DNA of 58,667 bases, from NCBI GenBank assembly GCA_017629985.1, contig JAGBWD010000028.1, forward strand, positions 1 to 58,667, written 5' to 3'. This stretch comes from Alistipes sp. Lineage in GTDB: Bacteria > Bacteroidota > Bacteroidia > Bacteroidales > Rikenellaceae. Positions 1-8,038 of this stretch are shown here, one piece after another; position 1 is the first letter of the stretch, and every line of letters begins with the position of its first letter. Position numbers and translations under genes: made by a program. The notes under the pieces are model-generated. The model was not told the origin of the DNA. It worked only from the letters and a program-made list of their open reading frames with translations, and did no database searches.

Positions 1-131
1 CGGTGTTAGCGGTGTTAGCGATGTTAGCGGTGTTAGCGGTGTTAGCGGTGTTAGCGGTGTTAGCGGTGTTAGCGGTGTTAGCGGTGTTAGCGGTGTTAGC
101 GGTGTTAGCGGTGTTAGCGGTGTTAGCGGTG
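1..131. repeat. 9-bp tandem repeat (CGGTGTTAG)n at window edge
   Basis: About 14 head-to-tail copies of CGGTGTTAG; the third copy has A for G (CGATGTTAG). The array is cut by the left edge, so its true length is unknown. Because the period is a multiple of three it stays open in one frame and gives a Leu-Ala-Val polymer, which I do not accept as a protein. It abuts a second 9-bp repeat system at 141-234. Confidence 0.95.
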
Positions 132-139
132 TGTTTTTT

Positions 140-235
140 GTTAGGGAGTTTAGGGAGTTTAGGGAGTTTAGGGATTGGGCCTACCGTACTGCACTGCCTC
201 CTCCCTAAATTCCCTAAATTCCCTAAATTCCCTAA
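140..235. repeat. Inverted 9-bp array element with 25-bp core (copy 1)
   Basis: G-rich 9-mers (TTAGGGAGT, 141-175) face C-rich 9-mers (CCCTAAATT, 202-234) across a conserved 25-bp core at 180-204, so the whole unit can fold as a large hairpin. The same core occurs at 6488-6512 and 10784-10808. Here it lies in the opposite strand orientation: its reverse complement begins GGAGGAGGCAGTG. It is non-coding and lies just upstream of the MFS gene. Confidence 0.9.
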
Positions 236-242
236 TAAAAAA

Positions 243-275
243 GATTGCCACGGCTTGACAGCCTCGCAATGACGG
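243..275. repeat. Short REP-like palindrome
   Basis: ATTGC (244-248) pairs with GCAAT (266-270), and GGCT (252-255) pairs with AGCC (260-263) inside it. Interspersed palindromes of this GATTGCCACG...CGCAATGAC type are common in bacterial genomes, so this is probably one copy of a dispersed repeat. Only one copy was seen in this window. It sits about 50 bp before the MFS start codon. Confidence 0.5.
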
Positions 276-327
276 TTACAGCATACATGGTATGGTTGTT
301 GCTCCATCGCAATAAAAAACCAACTAC

Positions 328-1521
328 ATGCAAATCACTACAGGCAAAGGCTCAATATCAGCTATCGCTGTTGTGGCCATACTCTCGATATCGGCGGTGG
401 TGTCGCTGCCAGGGTTGGCTATATCGCCAATACTCAATGATTTAGATAACATATTCCCCGAGGCAAGCAAGCTCGAGGTGGAGATGCTTGAGTCGCTACC
501 CTCGTTGCTCATAATACCCTTTATGCTACTCGCAGGGCGGTGGTCGGTAAGGGGAAACAAGGTGAAGTTGCTGGTTATAGGATGCACGATATTCCTCATC
601 AGTGGCATAGGGTCGCTCTTCTCGCGAAGCCTCATAGAGCTTGTGGTGATGGGTGCTATAATGGGCATCGGCGCAGGCATCATCATACCCCTCTCTACGG
701 GGTTTATTGTCGATTACTTCACCGCGGAGTATCGTGTGAAGCAGCTGGGCATAAGCTCCGCGGTGAACAACCTGACGCTTGTGGTGGCCACGGCACTCAC
801 AGGGTGGCTCGCAGAGTGGAAGTGGAGCTACGCCTTTGCGGTATACCTCCTGCCAGCCATAACGCTGCTGCTGATACCCGCGTTGAGCCACACCACGCCC
901 TCCCCAGAGCCGTCATCAAGCGCACAGCATCGTCAGGGAGGCCTCAACAGCGGCATGATAGTAGGCCTCATGCTCTTCTACTTCGCCATCACCTACTGCT
1001 CTCTTGTAGTCACCTTCAACACCTCGTACCTCGTGGCAAAGGGGGGCATGAGTGACACCACCTCGGGGGTTATCATCTCGCTCTTCTTCCTCGCCATAAT
1101 GGCCCCAGGATTTATCCTAAACCGCATAATAGCGATATGTGGGGCGCTGACAAACCTATGGTCGCTAGTGATGATGGGGTGTGGCCTTGCGGTGATAGCG
1201 TTGCTGCCCACCACGGCGCTGTGGCTCATCGTGGGCGTGGTGCTTACGGGCATAGGCTATGGCATCATGCAGCCTATAATATACGACAAGGCGGCTACAA
1301 ATGCGCCGCCCCACCTCGCCACGTTGGCTCTCTCTATTGTCATGTCGGTAAACTATGCCGCTATCCTCGTAGCACCATTTATCATAGATGGCGTAGACCA
1401 CATCTTTGACACCTCCTCGCCACGCTTCGCCTTTGGCTTCAACGCCATGGCAACACTGCTCCTCGCCGTAGCCGCAGCACTCACCTACCGCCGTAACCGC
1501 GTCCTAGGCTCCGATGACTAG
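328..1521 (+). CDS. MFS family transporter
   Basis: A 397-residue, highly hydrophobic protein with about 12 predicted membrane segments, typical for a Major Facilitator Superfamily carrier in the inner membrane. The loop after the second membrane segment (GRWSVRGNKVKL, about residues 70-81) resembles the MFS motif A between TM2 and TM3. A more hydrophilic stretch near residues 190-205 (SPEPSSSAQHRQGG) fits the usual central cytoplasmic loop between the two six-helix halves. The ATG at 328 is the first start giving a complete TM1. The substrate cannot be read from sequence; drug efflux or small-solute transport are both possible. The gene ends immediately against the convergent gene at 1522, with no spacer. 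Confidence 0.85.
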   Translation: MQITTGKGSISAIAVVAILSISAVVSLPGLAISPILNDLDNIFPEASKLEVEMLESLPSLLIIPFMLLAGRWSVRGNKVKLLVIGCTIFLISGIGSLFSRSLIELVVMGAIMGIGAGIIIPLSTGFIVDYFTAEYRVKQLGISSAVNNLTLVVATALTGWLAEWKWSYAFAVYLLPAITLLLIPALSHTTPSPEPSSSAQHRQGGLNSGMIVGLMLFYFAITYCSLVVTFNTSYLVAKGGMSDTTSGVIISLFFLAIMAPGFILNRIIAICGALTNLWSLVMMGCGLAVIALLPTTALWLIVGVVLTGIGYGIMQPIIYDKAATNAPPHLATLALSIVMSVNYAAILVAPFIIDGVDHIFDTSSPRFAFGFNAMATLLLAVAAALTYRRNRVLGSDD

Positions 1522-4053
1522 CTACTCCAGGCCATCCACAAGGTGTAGGATGTCGGGGATTGCGCCATTTAGCATCGCGTCATACTCCTTGGCGCCGATA
1601 TCTACCCTGTCGATGTTGTCGAAGGCACAGATGCAGTTGTGCATGTGGCGTATGCTATTGCGGTAGAGCATCTTCGTAGCCTTAAACGCCGCCTTGGCAC
1701 TCTTAACACGCTCCTGATGCTCCTCGGCATTTATGCGCCCCTTCTGTAGTTCCATGTCCGCAGACTCCAGCTGTAACCTACACCTTATCAGCGCCTTTTG
1801 AATCTCCGCTACGCTCTCCCTGTCACACGCCGCATAGCCAAGGATAAGCACCTGCATATTCCAGCGATTATGCTCCATGCGTGCTAGCTCCTCGCCATGT
1901 GCCGCAAACTGCGCTACGATATTCTCACGACTTAATGTAGCACCCACAGCACGAAGCTTCTGGGCGATGGAGTCCACGAAGTAGTAGTTGGAGAACTTCT
2001 CGGCCATGCTACACCTATCCCAGCTCCTCTCTAGCTCCCCAAGGCGCTCTGGGGTGAGTGTTGCCCCCTTGAGGTTATAGGCCTCATTTACGGCCATAGC
2101 CTTCTGCGTGTAGCTATCATCATCGACATAGCCACCATAGAGCATTCCAAATGGGCGGAGCTTGTGGTATCGGCTATCGCCATCCTTGGCCTTGGTGAGG
2201 TTGAGGATTATATCTGCCGACTCGCGCTGATATACCCACACCTGCTGCACCTTCTCATACACCTCAACAGGCATATAGAGCGCACTTGCCAGAGCCTCGC
2301 TCGTCTCCTCGTGACATACGGCGATGGTGAGCTTCGCACTCCTTACCCACTCACTACCACGGCTATCGCACAGCTCACAGAGGTAGTCACGGATCCTATC
2401 ATCCTCAAGGCCTCCCTCCACAAAGTCTACCTCCACATCCAAGAAGTTATGCTTATAGCCACCGAGCAGGTGATTCATCTTATCATCATCCATAATGGGG
2501 TCGTTCCACCCACTATCTATATCTGGGAGGATATACTTGCTCACTATGCGGTGACGCACCAGGCTAAAGAGATTCTCGTAGCGCCCCTTAAAGAAGTTCA
2601 TCTGCTGCGAGGCATTAGCATCTATGAATGTGATACGTGTACGGCGGCTACTCATCTTCGCCACATCGCCACACATCTCGCTATGGGCATAGTTTAGGTA
2701 GTGCGCCTGCAGCAGCGCCTGAACACCCATGGCCACACCCATCTTTGTCATGCCCACAATAACCAGATGCACATGGTCGTCACTCTCTGTGGCAATACCC
2801 TCACAGCCATCCAGAGGCGTGTAGCGTATCGACTCATCGGCGGAGTTCACATCAGCGAGGTTGTTATGCGCGGCACCCTCCACCATCACCTTACGCGCCC
2901 ACGACTCATAGCGGTTGAAGGGTATAAGGTCGAGGGTTTGCTTCACCCTCTCGGGGATATCGGCAAACTGCAATATCCTATATGTGGTCTGATACTCCAG
3001 CATCACCCTACACTTCAGCTTTTTGGGCTTTTCGCCACACGCCAAGACCCTGACAGCCAGAGCCGTACCACGATACGCCATGTAGTTAGCGATGAGGTTT
3101 ATGGTGCGCATATTCATAGCATCGTGCGAGCTGTCGCCGCCATCATTTTTCGTTGCCTCACCAAGCACATACACCTCGTTACACCACTCTAGGTGTAGCT
3201 TCTCAATCTCGCTCATGGAGTCGCGCAGACCCTGATATATCACTATGCGCCTCATCTCCGCCTCCGCAAGGTGCGACATAAGCTCCTCACGCACCGCCTC
3301 GGGGTCTCGCGAGGTGTGTAGCACAACATATCTATTCCTAGTGCCGTCATCCTGCGCCAGAAGACGCTTCACAACCAACGCGGCAACCTCATTAGCGCCT
3401 ATGACCACAGCAAAGGCGTGCTTGCCAAGGTGGCGCACCTTGTAGTGTATGTAACCCCTACTCCAACGCTCCTTGCGGCCATCTACCCAGCCGATGATTG
3501 TCGAAACCATGAGTCCATTCAGAAGAAGGACTCCCAAGATGGCAAAGAGCGCCACAAAGACCCTATCTACGCCATCCTCCACGCTCTTGGGAAACGACAC
3601 ATCCATATAGTGTGCATACACCGCGCGAAAGATATCGGCAAGGGTGCGGCTACCTTCGGCGGCTATGGCAACCTCCGCGGCATCTGCCACAGAGGGGTTA
3701 TACCACTGGGCGATGGAGCCTCCGAGCCACAGCATAGTAGCTATGGTAGAGGGTATTAGCACCACGATAGTCACAACCTTAAGGAGGTAGTTACCCTCGA
3801 CAATGAGCCTATCAAACTCTATCATCTTGTAGCATAGGCGCACCGTAGCAACAAGATAGGCGACACCCATCACCGATGCCACACACGAGAGGGTGATGCT
3901 CCACGAGGTGAGCATATCCGAGCTATCGCCATCCACCAACAGGGCCAACACTATAGATGCAAAGCCCACAACGAGGGCCACGACATCTATCATCTTATTA
4001 TTGTCACGCACAAAGGCAGCTATAGCATCAAAGCACTTCATAATACCCTTCAT
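1522..4053 (-). CDS. Putative ion channel with two RCK-like domains and a RyR domain
   Basis: 843 residues. Four hydrophobic segments (about 22-40, 48-70, 88-112, 163-189) are followed by a charged linker (DGRKERWSRG) and a Rossmann-like segment (FAVVIGANEVAALVV, about 213-227). A second Rossmann start lies near 430 (HLVIVGMTKMGVAMG). The C-terminus (about 715-815) carries a RyR-domain signature: LARMEHNRW, then about 75 residues later a second half with RHMHNCICAFDNID. The membrane region plus RCK order resembles CASTOR/POLLUX-type channels, but no classic TVGYG filter is visible, so ion selectivity is unknown. RyR domains in prokaryotes have been proposed to sense nucleotide-like signals. 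Likely role: ligand-gated channel or transport regulator in the inner membrane. It has its own minus-strand promoter at 4080-4109. Confidence 0.7.
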   Translation of the reverse strand: MKGIMKCFDAIAAFVRDNNKMIDVVALVVGFASIVLALLVDGDSSDMLTSWSITLSCVASVMGVAYLVATVRLCYKMIEFDRLIVEGNYLLKVVTIVVLIPSTIATMLWLGGSIAQWYNPSVADAAEVAIAAEGSRTLADIFRAVYAHYMDVSFPKSVEDGVDRVFVALFAILGVLLLNGLMVSTIIGWVDGRKERWSRGYIHYKVRHLGKHAFAVVIGANEVAALVVKRLLAQDDGTRNRYVVLHTSRDPEAVREELMSHLAEAEMRRIVIYQGLRDSMSEIEKLHLEWCNEVYVLGEATKNDGGDSSHDAMNMRTINLIANYMAYRGTALAVRVLACGEKPKKLKCRVMLEYQTTYRILQFADIPERVKQTLDLIPFNRYESWARKVMVEGAAHNNLADVNSADESIRYTPLDGCEGIATESDDHVHLVIVGMTKMGVAMGVQALLQAHYLNYAHSEMCGDVAKMSSRRTRITFIDANASQQMNFFKGRYENLFSLVRHRIVSKYILPDIDSGWNDPIMDDDKMNHLLGGYKHNFLDVEVDFVEGGLEDDRIRDYLCELCDSRGSEWVRSAKLTIAVCHEETSEALASALYMPVEVYEKVQQVWVYQRESADIILNLTKAKDGDSRYHKLRPFGMLYGGYVDDDSYTQKAMAVNEAYNLKGATLTPERLGELERSWDRCSMAEKFSNYYFVDSIAQKLRAVGATLSRENIVAQFAAHGEELARMEHNRWNMQVLILGYAACDRESVAEIQKALIRCRLQLESADMELQKGRINAEEHQERVKSAKAAFKATKMLYRNSIRHMHNCICAFDNIDRVDIGAKEYDAMLNGAIPDILHLVDGLE

Positions 4054-4079
4054 AAATTATGTTGTCATTATTATTTCTA

Positions 4080-4109
4080 CAAATATAGGTAAAAATTAGT
4101 TATTCTCAA
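4080..4109 (-). promoter_or_regulatory. Bacteroidota-type promoter for the RyR channel gene
   Basis: On the minus strand, TATATTTG (4087-4080) matches the -7 box TAnnTTTG, and a TTG (4109-4107) lies 19 bp upstream as the -33 element. The predicted transcript start is a few bases downstream, leaving a leader of about 20 nt before the ATG at 4053. Confidence 0.6.
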
Positions 4110-4119
4110 CAGAAATTTA

Positions 4120-4127
4120 TATCTTTA
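4120..4127 (+). promoter_or_regulatory. Possible -7 box for the aminopeptidase C gene
   Basis: TATCTTTA is a one-mismatch version of TAnnTTTG located 31 bp before the ATG at 4158. The -33 side is weak. It is divergent from the channel promoter at 4080-4109. Confidence 0.4.
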
Positions 4128-4157
4128 CGACATAATAATCTTACTAAACTAAAAGCT

Positions 4158-5546
4158 ATGAAGAGAATAGTACTACTATCACTAGCCCTCCTAGCATCGG
4201 GCATGCTCCATGCCCAGCAGGATAAGGGGGGCATCACCGCCGAGATGCTTCAGCAGATTCGCACCGGCGAGAGCAAGAGCGCCGCAGAGCGTGCAGCACG
4301 TAACGCCATGGCCATAAACCCCATTGCCGAGCTTGCAACAAATGCCGAGAACCTCGCAATGATTGACACCAACTTCTCACACCGCGTAGTGACAAAGGGC
4401 ATCACCGACCAGCATCAGTCGGGACGCTGCTGGCTCTTCACAGGCCTCAACGTCTTGCGTGCCAGGATGATTGCCGAGCATGACCTCGCCGAGATGACAT
4501 TCTCACAAAACTACCTCTTCTTCTACGACCAGCTCGAGAAGTGTAACCTCTTCCTGCAGGCGGTAATCGATACCAAGCACCTCGCAATGGAGGATCGTCA
4601 GGTGGAGTGGCTCTTCAAAAACCCATTGAGCGATGGAGGACAGTTTACCGGCGTCTCAAACCTCGTTATGAAGTATGGCGTGGTGCCTGCGGAGATAATG
4701 CCCGAGAACTACCAGTCGAACAACACCTCGCAGTTCTCAAACCTCCTAAAGCTCAAGCTCCGCGAGTATGGCCTCGAGCTACGTAACCAGCGCGACCGCC
4801 GTAGCCCCGTAGCACGTAAGACCGAGATGCTCACGGAGATATACTCGATGCTTGTTCGCGCCTATGGCGTGCCACCTACCGAGTTTGAGTGGACCATGCG
4901 CAACAAGGCTGGCGAGGTGCTATCTACAAAGAGCTACACCCCACAGTCGTTCTACAAGGAGTACTTCGGAGATATCAACCTCGAGAAGGACTTTGTGATG
5001 GTGATGAACGACCCCTCACGCGAGTACCACAAGGTATACGAAATTGAGTATGACCGCCACGTATACGATGGCGACAACTGGCTATACCTCAACCTCCCTA
5101 TCGAGGAGGTGAAGGCCCTCGCCATAGCCTCTATCAAGGATAACTGCGCCATGTACTTCTCGTGCGATGTAGGTAAGTTCCTCGACAGCAAGAAGGGTAC
5201 TCTCGACATCAACACCTATGACTATGAGTCACTTATGGGCGTGGAGTTCCCAATGAACAAGGAGCAGCGTGTACGTACCTTTGCCAGTGGCTCGTCACAC
5301 GCCATGACCCTCATCGCCGTAGACCTTGACGAGAATGGCAACGCCAAAAAGTGGATGGTAGAGAATAGCTGGGGTGCCAAGTCGGGCTGGCGTGGTAACC
5401 TCATCATGACTGACGAGTGGTTCGAGGAGTATATGTTCCGCGTGGTGGTAAACCGCAAGTATATCCCTGCAGAGACCCTCAAGCTCCTGGAGCAGAAGCC
5501 TATAATGCTTCCATCGTGGGACCCTATGTTTGCCCCCGAGATGTAG
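4158..5546 (+). CDS. C1-family aminopeptidase (bleomycin hydrolase / PepC type), secreted
   Basis: 462 residues with a clear signal peptide (MKRIVLLSLALLASGMLHAQ), so the enzyme is expected in the periplasm or at the surface rather than in the cytosol like classical PepC. The papain-fold catalytic set is complete: Gln in HQSGRCW, nucleophile Cys91, His381 (SSHAMTL) and Asn403 (VENSWG). Length and motifs fit the C1B peptidase family (aminopeptidase C, bleomycin hydrolase), which removes N-terminal residues from peptides in a self-compartmentalised hexamer. The CYTH gene begins 4 bp after its stop, so the two are probably co-transcribed. The signal peptide form is common in Bacteroidales. Confidence 0.9.
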   Translation: MKRIVLLSLALLASGMLHAQQDKGGITAEMLQQIRTGESKSAAERAARNAMAINPIAELATNAENLAMIDTNFSHRVVTKGITDQHQSGRCWLFTGLNVLRARMIAEHDLAEMTFSQNYLFFYDQLEKCNLFLQAVIDTKHLAMEDRQVEWLFKNPLSDGGQFTGVSNLVMKYGVVPAEIMPENYQSNNTSQFSNLLKLKLREYGLELRNQRDRRSPVARKTEMLTEIYSMLVRAYGVPPTEFEWTMRNKAGEVLSTKSYTPQSFYKEYFGDINLEKDFVMVMNDPSREYHKVYEIEYDRHVYDGDNWLYLNLPIEEVKALAIASIKDNCAMYFSCDVGKFLDSKKGTLDINTYDYESLMGVEFPMNKEQRVRTFASGSSHAMTLIAVDLDENGNAKKWMVENSWGAKSGWRGNLIMTDEWFEEYMFRVVVNRKYIPAETLKLLEQKPIMLPSWDPMFAPEM

Positions 5547-5549
5547 GCT

Positions 5550-6032
5550 ATGGCAACCGAGATAGAGCGAAAATTTTTGGTTACGGGCGAGTATAAGCAC
5601 CTCGCCCATAGCCGATTACATATAACGCAGGGGTATATCGCATCAGGCTCGCGCACGGTACGTGTTCGTATTAGCGACAATCGTGCGTGGCTAACAATCA
5701 AGGGCCGCTCTACGGACAACGGAGTATCGCGCATCGAGTGGGAGAAGGAGATTTCGCAAAGCGAGGCTCGTGAGCTGCTACCTCTTGTTGAGGGTGCGCT
5801 GATAGATAAGTATCGCTATCTTATTGATTTCAAGGGTCATACCTTTGAGGTGGATGAGTTCTTGGGCGAGAACGAGGGACTCACAATGGCCGAGGTGGAG
5901 CTGTCGAGCGTGGATGAGGAGTTCCAACACCCCGAGTGGCTAGGTAGAGAGGTGACCGGCGAGGTACGCTTCTACAACTCCCACCTTGTAGACCACCCCT
6001 ACGCCGCGTGGAGCGCCGAGGAGAGAAAATAA
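5550..6032 (+). CDS. CYTH domain protein (triphosphate tunnel metalloenzyme)
   Basis: 160 residues, the normal size for a stand-alone CYTH protein. The N-terminus has the diagnostic EIERKFLV motif (residues 4-11), followed by alternating basic and acidic strands (VRVRISDNRAWLTIKG, EWEKEI, EVDEFLGE) typical of the tunnel that binds triphosphate and metal. The family includes inorganic triphosphatases, thiamine triphosphatases and class IV adenylate cyclases; triphosphatase activity is the likeliest in this form, but the substrate is not shown. The start lies 4 bp after the upstream peptidase gene. Confidence 0.9.
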   Translation: MATEIERKFLVTGEYKHLAHSRLHITQGYIASGSRTVRVRISDNRAWLTIKGRSTDNGVSRIEWEKEISQSEARELLPLVEGALIDKYRYLIDFKGHTFEVDEFLGENEGLTMAEVELSSVDEEFQHPEWLGREVTGEVRFYNSHLVDHPYAAWSAEERK

Positions 6033-6052
6033 CCAATTAAAACGAGAGAGAT

Positions 6053-6373
6053 ATGAGTGAGAAGGACTTAACTGTAACACTACACTTCAAGCGCAACTGC
6101 ACAACAGAGGATATCGGAGGTAAAAGTGATACAACATCCGAAAGTGGCAGCATAGAGGTTTCACAGGGCGACGCACTCCCTATCGCCAAATTCCGAGATA
6201 TTAAGGTCTTGGAGATTTGTAGCGAGTATATTCGCTTGGGCGGAGACAAGGAGCAGATACTCCACAAGGGCAGCTACGTTACTTATAGCTGGACCGAAGA
6301 TGGCTACGAGGACCACGATGGCGTGGTGTGGAGTACAGACGACCACTTCCTAAAGTTGGAGTGGAGGGAGTAG
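6053..6373 (+). CDS. Small hypothetical protein
   Basis: 106 residues, acidic, no signal peptide and no membrane segment. I do not recognise the family. The N-terminal 40 residues are rich in Ser, Thr and charged residues, and the C-terminal half (SYVTYSWTEDGYEDHDGVVWSTDDHFLKLEW) looks like short beta strands. It begins 20 bp after the CYTH stop with GAGAGAG as a possible ribosome site and ends before a strong terminator, so it is the last gene of the aminopeptidase-CYTH transcript. A real gene is likely from position, codon use and the downstream terminator. Confidence 0.65.
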   Translation: MSEKDLTVTLHFKRNCTTEDIGGKSDTTSESGSIEVSQGDALPIAKFRDIKVLEICSEYIRLGGDKEQILHKGSYVTYSWTEDGYEDHDGVVWSTDDHFLKLEWRE

Positions 6374-6415
6374 CCTACACAACGCCACTGCCAAAGAGGT
6401 GTGAACAATTAGGAG

Positions 6416-6450
6416 GATAGGGAGCCGATGATTGGCTCTCTATCTTTTTA
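6416..6450 (+). terminator. Rho-independent terminator after the CYTH operon
   Basis: An 11-bp stem GATAGGGAGCC / GGCTCTCTATC (one G-T pair) with a 7-nt loop is followed directly by TTTTTA. Confidence 0.9.
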
Positions 6451-6458
6451 TTATATAT

Positions 6459-6740
6459 AGGGAATTTAGGGAAATTAGGGAATTTAAGGAGGAGGCAGTG
6501 CAGTACGGTAGGCCCCATCCCTAAACTCCCTAAACTCCTTAAACTCCCTAAAACACTATCAAAGCAATTTAGCGAGAGCCGCGCGCATAACGCAAGACCC
6601 CTCCTTAAACTCCCTAAACTCCTTAAACTCCCTAAACTCCTTAAACTCCCTAAACACTATCAAAGCAATTTAGCGAGAGCCGCGCGCATAACGCAAGACC
6701 CCTCCCTAAACTCCTTAAACTCCCTAAACTCCCTAAAAAA
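6459..6740. repeat. Inverted 9-bp array element with 25-bp core (copy 2, expanded)
   Basis: G-rich 9-mers (TTTAGGGAA type, 6460-6487), the conserved core at 6488-6512, then long C-rich arrays of CCCTAAACT/CCTTAAACT. The C-rich side is expanded by two copies of a unit that starts AACACTATCAAAGC and ends CGCAAGACCCCTCC (about 6552-6604 and 6653-6705), giving a direct repeat with a 101-bp period. Non-coding. It fills most of the 502-bp gap between the terminator at 6416 and the SPFH promoter at 6771. Confidence 0.92.
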
Positions 6741-6770
6741 ACCCTCCCCCCCAAAAAAAATACAAAAAAA

Positions 6771-6803
6771 TTTGGAAAATTGATATTTTATGCACTATCT
6801 TTG
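6771..6803 (+). promoter_or_regulatory. Bacteroidota-type promoter for the SPFH operon
   Basis: TTTGG at 6771-6775 and TATCTTTG at 6796-6803 match the -33 and -7 elements with about 20 bp spacing. The leader to the ATG at 6876 is about 65 nt. Confidence 0.75.
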
Positions 6804-6804
6804 T

Positions 6805-6821
6805 GATATCAAAATGATATC
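6805..6821. promoter_or_regulatory. GATATC-N5-GATATC repeat at the SPFH transcription start
   Basis: Two perfect GATATC palindromes separated by AAAAT lie immediately after the -7 box, where a repressor would block initiation. The ribbon-helix-helix protein of the same operon is one candidate binder, since such proteins bind short tandem palindromes; this is inference. Confidence 0.35.
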
Positions 6822-6875
6822 ATCGCGAATAACGATAATCAAACATTAATTATAAACCCTTAAAACTCTACCACT

Positions 6876-7814
6876 ATGAAAAACTACACCTACTCTGGTT
6901 GGAAGCTCAACGGCTTTGTCGCACTCCTACTAAACCTCGCTTTGGTGGCTCTTGCCATCTACGCCATCACCGTTCTCGCAAGCAGCGAGGTACTTATCGG
7001 CTGGGCGCTTGCTACGCTCATCGCGTCTATCCTCTTGGCTATTATCATGATGTGCGGATATATCATGTTGGAGCCTAACGAGTCACGCGTACTCCTCTTT
7101 TTTGGTAACTACCGTGGCACCTTCTACGACACTGGCTTCTGGTGGATAAACCCATTCATGAGCGCCAAGAAGCTCTCTATGCGTGCTAGAAACCTCAACG
7201 TAGACCCTATAAAGGTTAATGACAAGGCTGGTAACCCTATCCTCATTGGCCTTGTTGTGGTGTGGAAGATTAAGAACGATGGCGCCTACAACGCTGTGTT
7301 TGAGATTGACGCACCACTTGAGATTGGCGCCACAGGCTCTAATACACGCATGAACGTCTTGGAGAACTTCGTGGCCGTGCAGAGCGACTCGGCATTGCGC
7401 CAGGTGGCAGGCATGTATGCCTACGATGAGAACTCCAACAACGCTTCGGACGAGGTTACACTACGCTCGGGAGGTGATGAGATTAACGACCGCCTAACAG
7501 ATGAGCTTAACGAGCGCCTTTCAATCGCGGGCATCGAGGTTATCGAGGCACGCTTGAACTACCTTGCCTACGCCCCAGAGATTGCTGCAGCTATGCTTCG
7601 CCGCCAGCAGGCCGATGCTATCATCTCGGCACGTGAGAAGATTGTTGAGGGTGCTGTGTCGATGGTTAAGATTGCCCTAGAGCGCCTATCTACCGAGGAG
7701 GTTGTGGAGCTTGACGAGGAGCGTAAGGCAGCCATGGTGAGCAACTTGCTCGTGGTACTCTGCGCCGATGAGGCTGCACAGCCTGTGGTAAACACTGGTA
7801 CCTTGCATAACTAA
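6876..7814 (+). CDS. SPFH/Band 7 domain membrane protein
   Basis: 312 residues. Two hydrophobic segments at about 12-35 and 41-64 anchor the N-terminus; the SPFH (stomatin/prohibitin/flotillin/HflK) fold follows, beginning near [19 protein letters not shown] and including the phrase WWINPF. The C-terminal part (about 225-312) is helical, with the [17 protein letters not shown] stretch expected to be coiled and to drive oligomer rings. SPFH proteins scaffold membrane microdomains and often regulate proteases. The gene heads a transcript with a ribbon-helix-helix protein and small membrane proteins, an arrangement seen with this SPFH subfamily. The exact role is not known. Confidence 0.85.
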   Translation: MKNYTYSGWKLNGFVALLLNLALVALAIYAITVLASSEVLIGWALATLIASILLAIIMMCGYIMLEPNESRVLLFFGNYRGTFYDTGFWWINPFMSAKKLSMRARNLNVDPIKVNDKAGNPILIGLVVVWKIKNDGAYNAVFEIDAPLEIGATGSNTRMNVLENFVAVQSDSALRQVAGMYAYDENSNNASDEVTLRSGGDEINDRLTDELNERLSIAGIEVIEARLNYLAYAPEIAAAMLRRQQADAIISAREKIVEGAVSMVKIALERLSTEEVVELDEERKAAMVSNLLVVLCADEAAQPVVNTGTLHN

Positions 7815-7837
7815 ACTTCCCTTTTGACCTATCCCCT

Positions 7838-8038
7838 ATGGCTACCAAGGAGTCAAATACACGCAGCTTTGTGCTACGCATCGATGCCGAGACTATGGAA
7901 GCCCTCGAGACGTGGGCTGCCGATGAGTTTCGCTCTATGAATGGCCAGCTGCAATGGATTATTGCCGAGGCCTTGCGGCGCAGTGGCCGCAAGCCTCGCG
8001 CAAAAAAGAGAAAGGAGGAGACCCCAAATGAAGAGTAG
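7838..8038 (+). CDS. Arc/MetJ-type ribbon-helix-helix DNA-binding protein
   Basis: 66 residues. The N-terminal part reads as a ribbon-helix-helix fold: a beta strand (RSFVLRID) followed by two helices (AETMEALETWAADEF and MNGQLQWIIAEALRRS), matching Arc-family proteins. The tail is strongly basic (GRKPRAKKRKEE). It begins 23 bp after the SPFH stop and overlaps the start of the next gene by 11 bp, so translation of the two is probably coupled. Likely a dimeric transcription factor, perhaps autoregulating the SPFH operon through the palindromes at 6805-6821; that link is inference. Confidence 0.75.
   Translation: MATKESNTRSFVLRIDAETMEALETWAADEFRSMNGQLQWIIAEALRRSGRKPRAKKRKEETPNEE

Noticed and set aside
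1-235. CRISPR array
   Set aside because: The repeats are 9 bp, directly adjacent and have no unique spacers; no cas genes are present.
3-272. Long open frame rich in Leu-Ala-Val across the left-edge repeats
   Set aside because: It is the product of a 9-bp tandem repeat that never meets a stop, with no start context, domain or composition of a real protein.
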